Shown here: positions 49,623-57,605 of the stretch, piece by piece
Numbering within the stretch: position 1 is the stretch's first letter
Layout of the letters: the number at the start of each line of letters is the position of its first letter
Notes under the pieces: model-generated
The model's input: the letters and a program-made list of their open reading frames with translations, nothing else
Told to the model about the DNA's origin: nothing
The model's database searches: none
Assembly: GCA_937907245.1 (NCBI GenBank)
Contig: CALCUM010000003.1
Span: forward strand, 683,501 to 747,500
Length of the DNA stretch: 64,000 nucleotides
From: an uncultured Rhodobiaceae bacterium
GTDB lineage: Bacteria; Pseudomonadota; Alphaproteobacteria; RS24
Reading direction: 5' to 3'
Translations under genes and position numbers: made by a program

Positions 49623-50468
49623 TCACGTATCGCAAGCGCGTGGGATTTCAATGCCGCGCGCCATATCCTCTAGCCCGCCTTTCACTTGTGCGTGCAAAGT
49701 GCGGGCCATTTGTTTTCTATGGACTTTCATCTCATCGGGCAGCGGTTCGTGAAACATCACTTCGATGGTAATCGGCGCCGAAGCCAACATAAATAGAAAA
49801 TGCGACACCAAACCAATTTCACCAAGCCACGCATAGCTCATTCGTTGCCGCCGCCCCATCGCCATATCATGCAGGCGACGATAGGCAATCGTCATGGCCT
49901 GAACAGGCACGCCGGCGCGCGGCGCTTCTGATTTTGCAAGCCGCTCAACCCCCGCAAATAAAGTCGATTTAAACGGCAGAACTTTAAGGCCATCTGAGTT
50001 CGTGCCCTCGGCAAAAATAACTATCGTATCGCCGCCAATCAATCGTTGCGTGAGCGTGTCGCCATCGGTTTTATTGTGCCGCCCACGGCGCCGGTCGACA
50101 AATACTGTGCGCTGCAATAAGGAGAGCTGACCCAAAAGCGGCCAGGCTTTTACATCGCTTTTGGCAATGAAAGAAAGCGGGGTAATGGCCCCAATGGCCA
50201 AAATATCGAACCACGATATATGATTGGCCACAACCAAAGTGCCCCGTTTGGGCTTGGGCCCGGCAACCTTCAGCCGCACACCGAATATCTTCAATAGGCT
50301 GCGAAAAAACAAAAGCGGGATAATCGGCCACACGCGCGACAAGCACTGAGGAAACCACAACTTAGAAAACAAATGCGAAGCCATAAGGACGAGGATTTGG
50401 GGCGGCACAAAAACCATAACCGCCAGCCCTAAAGCCATCGCCCGCATTATCATTCTTAAGGTCTGCAT
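49623..50468 (-). CDS. plsC: 1-acyl-sn-glycerol-3-phosphate acyltransferase
   Basis: 281 residues. Hydrophobic N terminus (about 5-35). The acyltransferase motif is NHISWFDIL (H-x4-D), followed by VFVDRRRG and FAEGTNSDG, the substrate-binding EGT motif. It makes phosphatidic acid from lysophosphatidate. The longer C-terminal region and low similarity to E. coli PlsC leave room for a related lysophospholipid acyltransferase. It lies between fur and miaB on the same strand. Confidence 0.88.
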   Translation of the reverse strand: MQTLRMIMRAMALGLAVMVFVPPQILVLMASHLFSKLWFPQCLSRVWPIIPLLFFRSLLKIFGVRLKVAGPKPKRGTLVVANHISWFDILAIGAITPLSFIAKSDVKAWPLLGQLSLLQRTVFVDRRRGRHNKTDGDTLTQRLIGGDTIVIFAEGTNSDGLKVLPFKSTLFAGVERLAKSEAPRAGVPVQAMTIAYRRLHDMAMGRRQRMSYAWLGEIGLVSHFLFMLASAPITIEVMFHEPLPDEMKVHRKQMARTLHAQVKGGLEDMARGIEIPRACDT

Positions 50469-50486
50469 TTGATGGCCTTGGCTAGC

Positions 50487-50927
50487 TTATTTCTTGGGCG
50501 CCTTCTCGAGCGGCACGCCGTAAAGCTCGAGGCGGTGATCGACCAATTTATAACCAAGCTTTTTAGCCACCTCGGCCTGCAAGCGCTCAATCTCTTCATT
50601 GGTGAATTCAATGACTTTGCCCGTTTGAATATCGATGAGGTGGTCGTGATGGTCATCGGCCACAGGCTCATAACGCGCGCGGCCATCGCCAAAGTCATGG
50701 CGAGTTAAAATGCCCGCCTCTTCGAACAGGCGCACGGTACGATAGACCGTAGCAATGGAGATGCCCGCATCCAGCTCAGAGGCGCGTCGGTAGACTTCTT
50801 CCACATCTGGATGGTCATCGGCTTGAGACAAAACACTGGCAATCACCCGACGCTGATCGGTCATGCGCATGCCCGCTTGTGTAGCAAGCGTTTCAATATC
50901 CATCGATGAGGTCGTTGACTTGGTCAT
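50487..50927 (-). CDS. fur: ferric uptake regulator (Fur/Mur family)
   Basis: 146 residues. The winged helix has MRMTDQRRVIASVLSQADDHP and SIATVYRTVRLFEEAGIL. The metal-binding His cluster is DDHHDHLIDIQTGKVIEF. The C-terminal CxxC pairs of E. coli Fur are absent, which is common in alphaproteobacterial Fur/Mur, where the protein may answer manganese. It is a second Fur-family gene in the window beside irr. It lies 18 bp before plsC. Confidence 0.9.
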   Translation of the reverse strand: MTKSTTSSMDIETLATQAGMRMTDQRRVIASVLSQADDHPDVEEVYRRASELDAGISIATVYRTVRLFEEAGILTRHDFGDGRARYEPVADDHHDHLIDIQTGKVIEFTNEEIERLQAEVAKKLGYKLVDHRLELYGVPLEKAPKK

Positions 50928-50992
50928 GGCGTTTTAAGTAGCACAATCAGCCAGAGAAATCACGCTTCCATTCCTCGCCTTACCTGAATTTA

Positions 50993-51442
50993 TCAACGGG
51001 TTTCCAGCTGCATGAGAACGCCATCCACACGGTTTCCATCTTCGCGCTTATAATAATTGGGCCTAACTCCAGTTTCGCGAAACCCGCAGGCTGCATAAAG
51101 CGCGCGGGCGGGCGCATTGTCTTGTGCCACTTCCAAAAACAGTCGCGCCACGTTTTCCGCATTTTGGGTTTGCTGACGAACAGCGTGCTGAATAAGGGCT
51201 CGCGCCAAGCCGGAGCGACGCGCCTTGGGGTGTACCGCCAAAGTTAAAATCTCGGCCTCATCTGCTACCCTTTGCCATAAAATAAAGCCATCCGCTGTGC
51301 CAAGAGCCTGCACTGTGCTTTGCCGCAAAAGCTTGGCAAAAGCCGCTTCGTTCCATGGCGCCCCAACCGACGGATCGAAAGCCTGCTGATGCAGCTCGGC
51401 CAGATGAGCCGCGTTTTGCAGCGGAGAAATAGCGAAACTCAT
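50993..51442 (-). CDS. rimI: GNAT N-acetyltransferase, RimI-like
   Basis: 149 residues. The acetyl-CoA-binding stretch is LAVHPKARRSGLARALIQHAV, and LEVAQDNAPARALYAACGFRETGVRPNYY, listed as landmarks, is the RimI ending. RimI acetylates the N terminus of S18 in E. coli. Its ATG overlaps the tsaB stop as ATGA, the usual tsaB-rimI pairing. The substrate here is inferred from synteny. Confidence 0.9.
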   Translation of the reverse strand: MSFAISPLQNAAHLAELHQQAFDPSVGAPWNEAAFAKLLRQSTVQALGTADGFILWQRVADEAEILTLAVHPKARRSGLARALIQHAVRQQTQNAENVARLFLEVAQDNAPARALYAACGFRETGVRPNYYKREDGNRVDGVLMQLETR

Positions 51443-52239
51443 GTTTCGGTCGACGGCTCTGCGCGACTTGGGATTGCGCTGCTTGAGATTGCGCGACTGG
51501 GGATTGCGCGGCTTGGGATTGCGCGGCTGGGGAATTTGTCTGGGTTGGGCAAAGTAGCATCCGGCGCCCGCAAATATAGCGGTTCGGGCGGGGCCCCCAA
51601 AGCGTCATAGGCGGGCCACTCTAAATCAGCCGCTGCCATGGCGCCAAGCACCTCAGCTTGCGGGTAATCAGGTGCATTTTCAGCAGAAAAGCGGCTGCTT
51701 GCGGCGGACATCAGTAAACTTAATCCACTGCCTTGAAGGGTTACATCTCCATCTTTAACAAGCGCCAGAACTTGCTCTCCCGTGAGGGCCTGAGGGGGGG
51801 ATAGGGGGGTTTTTTGCGCATCAAAACTTTGCGCATAGAAAACCGAGCGACGCGCATCCACCGCAACAATGAGAGGGCCGGACGCGCGACTGGCCTGCGC
51901 CATAACTTCCAGCGTGCCATAGGCTTTTAGCGGAATCGCCAAGGCCAAAGACAGGCCCCGCATGGCAGCCAGCCCCACACGAACGCCGGTAAAAGTGCCA
52001 GGCCCATTGGTTACGGCCAAGCGGTCTATCTCGCGCATGGATTTTCCGGCTGTTTTACAGACCCGTTGCAACATTGGCATCAAGGCCTCCGCATGGCCTT
52101 TGGTCATCGGCAAAAGCTCGCTGGCGAGAACGCTAGGTTCTGAGGTCAGGGTCTCGCGATAGAGCGCGGCGGAACAAGCGCCTTGCGTTGTATCGCACGC
52201 GAGAATGAGCGGGGAATCAGACGATTTGGCAGGCATCAT
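51439..52239 (-). CDS. tsaB: tRNA threonylcarbamoyladenosine biosynthesis protein TsaB
   Basis: 266 residues. The ASKHA-type N terminus is LILACDTTQGACSAALY, followed by MLQRVCKTAG and VTNGPGTFTGVRVGLAAMRG, the TsaB signature. With TsaD and TsaE it makes t6A37 in tRNAs. The C-terminal tail is unusual: PSRAI-like pentapeptides repeated five times, encoded by a 15-bp tandem repeat, after the normal domain ends. I chose the ATG at 52239; a TTG precedes it directly. Confidence 0.92.
   Translation of the reverse strand: MMPAKSSDSPLILACDTTQGACSAALYRETLTSEPSVLASELLPMTKGHAEALMPMLQRVCKTAGKSMREIDRLAVTNGPGTFTGVRVGLAAMRGLSLALAIPLKAYGTLEVMAQASRASGPLIVAVDARRSVFYAQSFDAQKTPLSPPQALTGEQVLALVKDGDVTLQGSGLSLLMSAASSRFSAENAPDYPQAEVLGAMAAADLEWPAYDALGAPPEPLYLRAPDATLPNPDKFPSRAIPSRAIPSRAISSSAIPSRAEPSTET
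51461..51535. repeat. five 15-bp tandem repeats in the tsaB 3' end
   Basis: Units at 51461, 51476, 51491, 51506 and 51521 share the pattern GCGCGRCTKGGGATT on the plus strand. They encode PSRAI-type pentapeptides in tsaB and lie 19-93 bp upstream of the rimI start. They differ by one to three bases each. Confidence 0.92.
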
Positions 52240-52332
52240 CAAAAGCCATGCGTGGCAGCCGCGTCAAAGCCAGAAAGCGGCCCCACATCAAGACCTGATT
52301 TGTCTAGGGTATCGCTCATAAAACGTCCTGAC

Positions 52333-52887
52333 TTAAATAACGGCGCGCACTTCCGTAACCGACGGAATAAAATGTTTGAGAAGGTTTTCCACGCCCTGCT
52401 TCAACGTCGCCGAAGCAGAAGGGCACCCGGCGCAGGCACCGCGCATGTGCAAGCTCACGACGCCATCTTCATAGCCATGAAACACAATATCACCGCCATC
52501 TTGCGCGACAGCAGGGCGAACCCGCGTGTCGAGAATTTGCTTAATAGCGGCAATAATTTCGCCATTTTCGCCATCGTCTTCAACTTGGGCCGTGGCAACA
52601 TCATTCAGCATAAGCGGCTTTTCCGCGACGAAATGCTCCATAATGGCTTGTAGAATAGCCGCTTTTACATGCTGCCATTCCCCACCTGATTTCGATACGG
52701 CAATGAAGTCAGCGCCAAAAAACACAGCGCTCACATCTTCAATAGCAAACAAAGCCGCCGCCAAAGGGGAGGCCTCGGCCGCATCTGCGTTAGGGAAATC
52801 AGCGGGCGGCTTATCACCCATAACTTCGCGGCCAGGCAAAAACTTCAGCGTGGCTGGATTAGGAGTATCTTCTGTTTGAATGAACAT
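52333..52887 (-). CDS. Nfu-type iron-sulfur cluster carrier
   Basis: 184 residues. The N-terminal Nfu domain starts MFIQTEDTPNPATLKFLPG. The C-terminal NifU-like domain carries the cluster cysteines in GACAGCPSASATLKQGVENLL, with the CxxC at CAGC. VRPAVAQDGGDIVFHGY is also conserved. It holds and transfers 4Fe-4S clusters to target enzymes. It has a good AGGA site. The gap to tsaB (52240-52332) shows nothing. Confidence 0.93.
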   Translation of the reverse strand: MFIQTEDTPNPATLKFLPGREVMGDKPPADFPNADAAEASPLAAALFAIEDVSAVFFGADFIAVSKSGGEWQHVKAAILQAIMEHFVAEKPLMLNDVATAQVEDDGENGEIIAAIKQILDTRVRPAVAQDGGDIVFHGYEDGVVSLHMRGACAGCPSASATLKQGVENLLKHFIPSVTEVRAVI

Positions 52888-52949
52888 GGCGCCAAATTCC
52901 TTTTTAGGTCTATTGTTTATATAGGCAATTTAAACACAAAAGACGAGGC

Positions 52950-53540
52950 CTAGCTTTTTTTAACATCCGCGTTGGGCGTCTCAGACGATGTCAAAAGCCA
53001 GCTCACCCCGACCACCCATAGCGCCACCAGCGCATGGAAAATGTGCCAGCTGACAGCCGGGTCGAGGTATGGCGATTGGCGAAACACGATGACATTGAAC
53101 AACATGAAACCAGCCACACCCGCTTTTATCCAAGCCGATGCTTGGCGGTTGGGGGTATGGCGAGCGGCCAGCCAAATGAACCCAAACGACCAAACGAGGA
53201 ATAGTGGCACCCGAAGCTCCGGCATGGCGACCCCCAAACCTAAGCCCAAAGCTGCCAACGCCATATGGACACCCGGCGTTAGGCGCAGGTTTTCAGACCG
53301 CAAGATTTGATGACCCAAGGCCATCATCCCCAAAAGTCCGCCCATCGTGCCTGCGAAGCGGTGCATATCAGCCCATGGCACGATTAAGCCGAAAGGGAAA
53401 CGCACGACGCCAATAGCTGCCGCCGCGCCAAATAACAAAAGCCCGAAAGCCGCCGTCGCGCGGTCTTGCCCGACCAAACGCTTGGCGCCCCAAAGCGCCG
53501 CCAGAACAATTAGAAGTTCAGAAATTGCATAATGCGCCAT
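52950..53540 (-). CDS. six-helix membrane protein of unknown function
   Basis: 196 residues with about six hydrophobic segments. Polar residues inside helices stand out: DMHRFAGTMGGLLGM near residues 58-72 and SWHIFHALVALWV near 162-175. Paired histidines in the last helix recall CREST-type membrane hydrolases such as alkaline ceramidase, but I cannot find the other motifs, so I make no claim. The start has GGAG. It begins 3 bp after the stop of the fatty acid hydroxylase gene, so the two are an operon. Confidence 0.65.
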   Translation of the reverse strand: MAHYAISELLIVLAALWGAKRLVGQDRATAAFGLLLFGAAAAIGVVRFPFGLIVPWADMHRFAGTMGGLLGMMALGHQILRSENLRLTPGVHMALAALGLGLGVAMPELRVPLFLVWSFGFIWLAARHTPNRQASAWIKAGVAGFMLFNVIVFRQSPYLDPAVSWHIFHALVALWVVGVSWLLTSSETPNADVKKS

Positions 53541-53543
53541 GCG

Positions 53544-54473
53544 CTATTCTCCAGCAGGGGCGGAAGCCGGCGCATCTAGCACCCCGGCCGCGCGCTTAAT
53601 ATCTTCCGAGCTAAGGCGCGAGCCATCATGGCTCCAGCCAGGAGGCGCAACGATATAAAGCAGGCGCTGCTTTAAACTAAGTCCGCGGGTCACGACATCT
53701 TTGGCGATGCCGATGTATTCATGGGCGAAAATGCGAAATGGATTGTAAGTTTCCAAATCTTTTACCAGCCCATAATTAGGACGGTCGTTGGCATCTTCCG
53801 CCGCAAAAGTTCCGAACAGCTTGTCCCAAATAATTAATGTGCCAGCGTAATTGCTGTCCAAATATTGTGGGTTCTTGCCATGGTGAACGCGGTGGTGAGA
53901 CGGCGTATTGAAGACCGCTTCAAACCAACGCGGCATTTTATCGATGGATTCTGTGTGCAGAAAAAACTGATAAATCGCATTCAGCGCGCCACAAAAAATA
54001 ACCATAAGGGGGTCAAAGCCAATGAGAACCAGCGGAACTTTTAAAAACGTTGTGCCGGTAAAATGCTTTGTCCAGCCTTGGCGCAGCGCCACGGCGAGCG
54101 AGAAGCGCTGACTTGAGTGATGAATAATATGCATCGCCCAAGGCCACCGACACCGATGCGCAATGCGGTGATGCAGATAATAGCGCAGATCATCCAACAC
54201 GAAGCAGGCGACCAGAACCGCGAAAGTCATTGGCAAAACGACGACCTGATATTGCTGGGCCCAAAGCAACATGCCAAGCGTCAAAAACGCGGCCGTGCCA
54301 TTTATAACGACCGAGAAAAGCCCCATAAAAATGCTGACCCCATCATCTTTAGCGTTCAAGCTACCGCGTTGGCGAAAGAAGCGAACGGCCAAGATTTCTA
54401 ATGCAATGGCAATAAAAAACACCGGAATTGCCATTAGCGTCACCTTGACGGTGATAATTTCATTTACAGACAT
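53544..54473 (-). CDS. sterol desaturase / fatty acid hydroxylase family protein
   Basis: 309 residues. Membrane di-iron oxidase with histidine clusters: HHRIAH, then MHIIHHSSQ, then HRVHHGKNP, plus a His in FLHTES. Four to five hydrophobic segments surround them. The family hydroxylates or desaturates sterols, fatty acids, sphingoid bases or hopanoids. The exact substrate is unknown here. The ATG at 54473 follows GGAGGCGTAT. It is co-transcribed with the downstream six-helix protein. Confidence 0.85.
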   Translation of the reverse strand: MSVNEIITVKVTLMAIPVFFIAIALEILAVRFFRQRGSLNAKDDGVSIFMGLFSVVINGTAAFLTLGMLLWAQQYQVVVLPMTFAVLVACFVLDDLRYYLHHRIAHRCRWPWAMHIIHHSSQRFSLAVALRQGWTKHFTGTTFLKVPLVLIGFDPLMVIFCGALNAIYQFFLHTESIDKMPRWFEAVFNTPSHHRVHHGKNPQYLDSNYAGTLIIWDKLFGTFAAEDANDRPNYGLVKDLETYNPFRIFAHEYIGIAKDVVTRGLSLKQRLLYIVAPPGWSHDGSRLSSEDIKRAAGVLDAPASAPAGE

Positions 54474-54492
54474 ATACGCCTCCTTACGGGTA

Positions 54493-54969
54493 TTACGTTA
54501 AACCATCGATTTCATCATCAGACAGGTCACCCGGCACAATTGTGACCGGCAGATGAAACCCTGATTTACCCGAACCAATGGCCGAAACCAGAGGGCCAGG
54601 CCCATTATTATCAACAGCCGCCGCCAAAACCAAAGTCGAGATGGTGCGGTCTTCTTCGATGAGTGTGCCAATTTCTTCGGCCAGCATGCCATGCCGAATA
54701 TGTGTGGCCGGGCGCTCCCCGCCCAACATCTCCACGAGGCTGGCGCATTCGTTTAATATTTTCTCAGCTTCGTTTTGCGCCTCTTCCTTCATCAAGGAGC
54801 CGACACCCAGCCAATGCTCATGACTTTCTGGCTCGATGACCAAAAGCAAAGACACTTTGCCGCCCGTGCCGTGGGCGCGCCGCGCCGCAAAACGCAAAGC
54901 CGCATGGCCCTCGGCAGAGCCGTCGACCACAACCAAAAACTTGCGTTGTAAATGCTGATGAATATCCAT
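54493..54969 (-). CDS. universal stress protein (UspA family)
   Basis: 158 residues. It has the N-terminal beta strand FLVVVDGSAEGHAALRFAAR and the nucleotide-binding tail AIGSGKSGFHLPVTIVPGD, close to the G-x2-G-x9-G(S/T) pattern that marks ATP-binding Usp proteins. Role is in stress survival; partner unknown. It lies 19 bp before the hydroxylase gene and after trpS on the same strand. Confidence 0.88.
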   Translation of the reverse strand: MDIHQHLQRKFLVVVDGSAEGHAALRFAARRAHGTGGKVSLLLVIEPESHEHWLGVGSLMKEEAQNEAEKILNECASLVEMLGGERPATHIRHGMLAEEIGTLIEEDRTISTLVLAAAVDNNGPGPLVSAIGSGKSGFHLPVTIVPGDLSDDEIDGLT

Positions 54970-55024
54970 GGGGCAATGCTGCCAGTTTAGTTTTATGAAA
55001 ACAAGTCAGAATGCGTGCGACAGC

Positions 55025-56029
55025 TTAGCTACCTAGGAAGCCGACCTTGTGGCGAACTTCGGCCATAATAGGCTCTGCAATGGCGCGCGCACGCTCGGCA
55101 CCATCGGCCAATATTGCGTCTACCGTGGCGGGGTCTTGTGTCAGGCGTTTCATTTCTTCGCCAATCGGGCCAATTTTTTCAATCGCCAATTCGGCCAATT
55201 GCTCTTTTAAATTAGAAAACTGTGAGCCCGCAAATTGACCTATCGCGGCTTCCAAAGGCACGTCTGCAAGGGCTGCATAAATGCCCAAAAGATTGGCCGC
55301 TTCTGGGCGACCTTCTAATTGCTCTTTGGTCTCTGGTAGGGCTTGGGTATCGGTTTTGGCTTTGCGAATTTTTTTGGCAATTTCGTCGGGGCCATCGAGC
55401 ATGGTGATGCGCGATAAATCGGACGGATCGGATTTAGACATTTTTTTCGTGCCATCGCGCAGGCTCATCACCCGCGTGGCAGGGCCTTGGATGAGCGGCT
55501 CTGGCTGGGGAAAAAACCCTTCGGCTTTAAAGTCATGGTTAAATTTTTGCGCAATATCGCGCGCCAATTCAAGATGCTGCTTCTGGTCTTCGCCAACCGG
55601 CACATGCGTGGCCTTATATAGCAAAATATCGGCCGCCATTAAATTGGGATAGACATAAAGCCCGACCGAAGCTTTTTCGCGGTCTTTGCCCGCCTTCTCT
55701 TTGAACTGGGTCATGCGGTTTAGCCAGCCCATGCGCGAGACGCAATTAAGAACCCAAGCCAGCTCGGCATGTTGGGAGACTTGGGCTTGGTTAAACACAA
55801 TATGATTTTTCGGATCAACGCCGGCGGCAATAAATGCGGCCGCGACTTCGCGCGTATTGGCAGCCAGTTCCTTTGGGTCTTGAAACACGGTGATGGCATG
55901 CATATCGACCACGCAATACAGGCACTCATGAGTATCTTGCAAACCGACAAAATTGCGGATTGCGCCGAGGTAATTCCCCAGATGCAAATTGCCCGTTGGC
56001 TGGACGCCAGAAAGAACCCGTGCAGTCAT
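55025..56029 (-). CDS. trpS: tryptophanyl-tRNA synthetase
   Basis: 334 residues, class I. The HIGH-like motif is [16 protein letters not shown] near residue 10, and the KMSKS loop is KKMSKSDPS near 195. [16 protein letters not shown] is also conserved. It charges tRNA-Trp. I chose the ATG at 56029 because CAGGAG lies 6 bases upstream; a frame to 56047 begins before conserved sequence. It follows murJ by 28 bp. Confidence 0.96.
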   Translation of the reverse strand: MTARVLSGVQPTGNLHLGNYLGAIRNFVGLQDTHECLYCVVDMHAITVFQDPKELAANTREVAAAFIAAGVDPKNHIVFNQAQVSQHAELAWVLNCVSRMGWLNRMTQFKEKAGKDREKASVGLYVYPNLMAADILLYKATHVPVGEDQKQHLELARDIAQKFNHDFKAEGFFPQPEPLIQGPATRVMSLRDGTKKMSKSDPSDLSRITMLDGPDEIAKKIRKAKTDTQALPETKEQLEGRPEAANLLGIYAALADVPLEAAIGQFAGSQFSNLKEQLAELAIEKIGPIGEEMKRLTQDPATVDAILADGAERARAIAEPIMAEVRHKVGFLGS

Positions 56030-56050
56030 AATCAACTCCTGTTTCAAGCC

Positions 56051-56064
56051 TTATCGCTTATCGC
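56051..56064. repeat. 7-bp tandem duplication over the murJ stop
   Basis: On the minus strand GCGATAA occurs twice in a row. The first copy carries the murJ TAA and the second is untranslated. Confidence 0.7.
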
Positions 56065-57605
56065 TGGCGTCGGCGCAAGCGGCCCAATGCATCGAACACG
56101 GCTTGGCGCGGCACACCGCCCAAAACCACGGCGCTTACGACGAACCCCAAACCACCAAACCCAATCATGCCTAACAGCCAAATGCCCAACGGTTGGGTTT
56201 GTGGCGGTACCGCTTGCATGACCAGCTGCAAGGCCCCGGCCATCCCCGCCGCGGCCAAACTTTGCGCGAGCAAGCGCGCCAAAACAAGCCCTCGAAGATG
56301 CCAAACATTGCGCCTCGCGAGGCGAACCAACATTAATATCAGCGTGACATAGCCCGCCGCAACCGTTGCCAGAGCAATGGCTACCGCGCCGTAAATCGGG
56401 AAAAAAGCCAGCGATAAAGACACATTTACCGCCACCCCAATGGCGCCATCGATAAACGGCGCGCGCGTATCTTGGCGGGCAAAAAACGAAGGTTGCAACG
56501 CTTTGATAAAAACAAAAGCGGGCAGACCCAAACAAAACGCCTGCAAAAGATGCGCCGTGATGGCGGTGTCTTCGGCCCCAAAAGCCCCGCGCTCAAACAG
56601 CAGCGAAATAATCGGTGCAGCCAAGACAAACAGGCCTGCCGCAGCCGGCAGCGTTAAAAAGCCAGCCGCCAAAACCGCTGTGCTTTGCGCGTCATGCGCT
56701 TGCGCCTCTTGGCTAGCGGCCAAACGGCGCGACAGCTCCGGCAGAAGCGCCACAGACATAGCAACCCCAATAACCCCCATCGGCAATTGATAGAGCCTAT
56801 CCGCATAATAAAGCCACGCCGCCGCGCCCGCTTGGCCAGTGGCAATGGAGGTGCCGACCAACAGATTAATTTGGCCAATGCCCGCTGCCAAAATTCCGGG
56901 AACCGCCAACAGCCAAACACTTTTTACCTCCGGCGTAATTTTGGGCGTTACCAAGGCAACCCTCAGCCGCGCGCGCCAAGCCGCGATAAACACGAAAGCA
57001 AATTGCACAAAGCCCGCCAAAGCCACGCCCCAAATAATATAATCCAAGGGCGCCCCCTGGTTGACCACCGCCAGAGCCATCGCGCCAATAAGCACAAGGT
57101 TGAGCAAAATAGGCGCGAAAGCCGCCGCGAAAAATCGACCGGTTGCATTCAGCATGGCGGCAAATAAAGACATCAAAGACATGAAGATAAGATAAGGAAA
57201 ACTAATGCGCGCATAATGCACCGCCGCATCAAACTTGGCGGCATCGCCACTAAAGCCTTGCGCCAAAGCCAATACCAACGCGGGCATGAAAATTTGCGCC
57301 AATAAAGTGAACACACAAAGTGCCGCCAAAAGCACCGCCAAAATGCGCCCCGCAAATGCCAACGCCGAAGCCTCGCCCTCGCTCTCTAAGCGTTTGGTAA
57401 ACAGGGGAACGAAAGCCGCATTAAACGCGCCTTCGGCAAACAAGCGACGAAATAGATTGGGCAAGCGAAACGCAATAACGAAAATCTCCGCCAAAGGCCC
57501 CGCCCCCAGAAGCGCGGCCAAAAATATGTCGCGCCCAAAACCCGTTACCCGACTGGCAAGTGTCGCGCTGCCAACCAGGGCGGCATTGGATAGCACGCTC
57601 TTCAT
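56058..57605 (-). CDS. murJ: lipid II flippase MurJ
   Basis: 515 residues with about fourteen membrane helices. Landmarks are TLASRVTGFGRDIFLAALLG near the N terminus, FRLPNLFRRLFAEGAFNAAFVP (as short pieces), and YADRLYQLPMGVIGVAMSVALLP. These are typical of the MviN/MurJ family. It moves lipid II across the inner membrane for peptidoglycan synthesis. Its start overlaps the glnD stop as ATGA. Confidence 0.95.
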   Translation of the reverse strand: MKSVLSNAALVGSATLASRVTGFGRDIFLAALLGAGPLAEIFVIAFRLPNLFRRLFAEGAFNAAFVPLFTKRLESEGEASALAFAGRILAVLLAALCVFTLLAQIFMPALVLALAQGFSGDAAKFDAAVHYARISFPYLIFMSLMSLFAAMLNATGRFFAAAFAPILLNLVLIGAMALAVVNQGAPLDYIIWGVALAGFVQFAFVFIAAWRARLRVALVTPKITPEVKSVWLLAVPGILAAGIGQINLLVGTSIATGQAGAAAWLYYADRLYQLPMGVIGVAMSVALLPELSRRLAASQEAQAHDAQSTAVLAAGFLTLPAAAGLFVLAAPIISLLFERGAFGAEDTAITAHLLQAFCLGLPAFVFIKALQPSFFARQDTRAPFIDGAIGVAVNVSLSLAFFPIYGAVAIALATVAAGYVTLILMLVRLARRNVWHLRGLVLARLLAQSLAAAGMAGALQLVMQAVPPQTQPLGIWLLGMIGFGGLGFVVSAVVLGGVPRQAVFDALGRLRRRQR

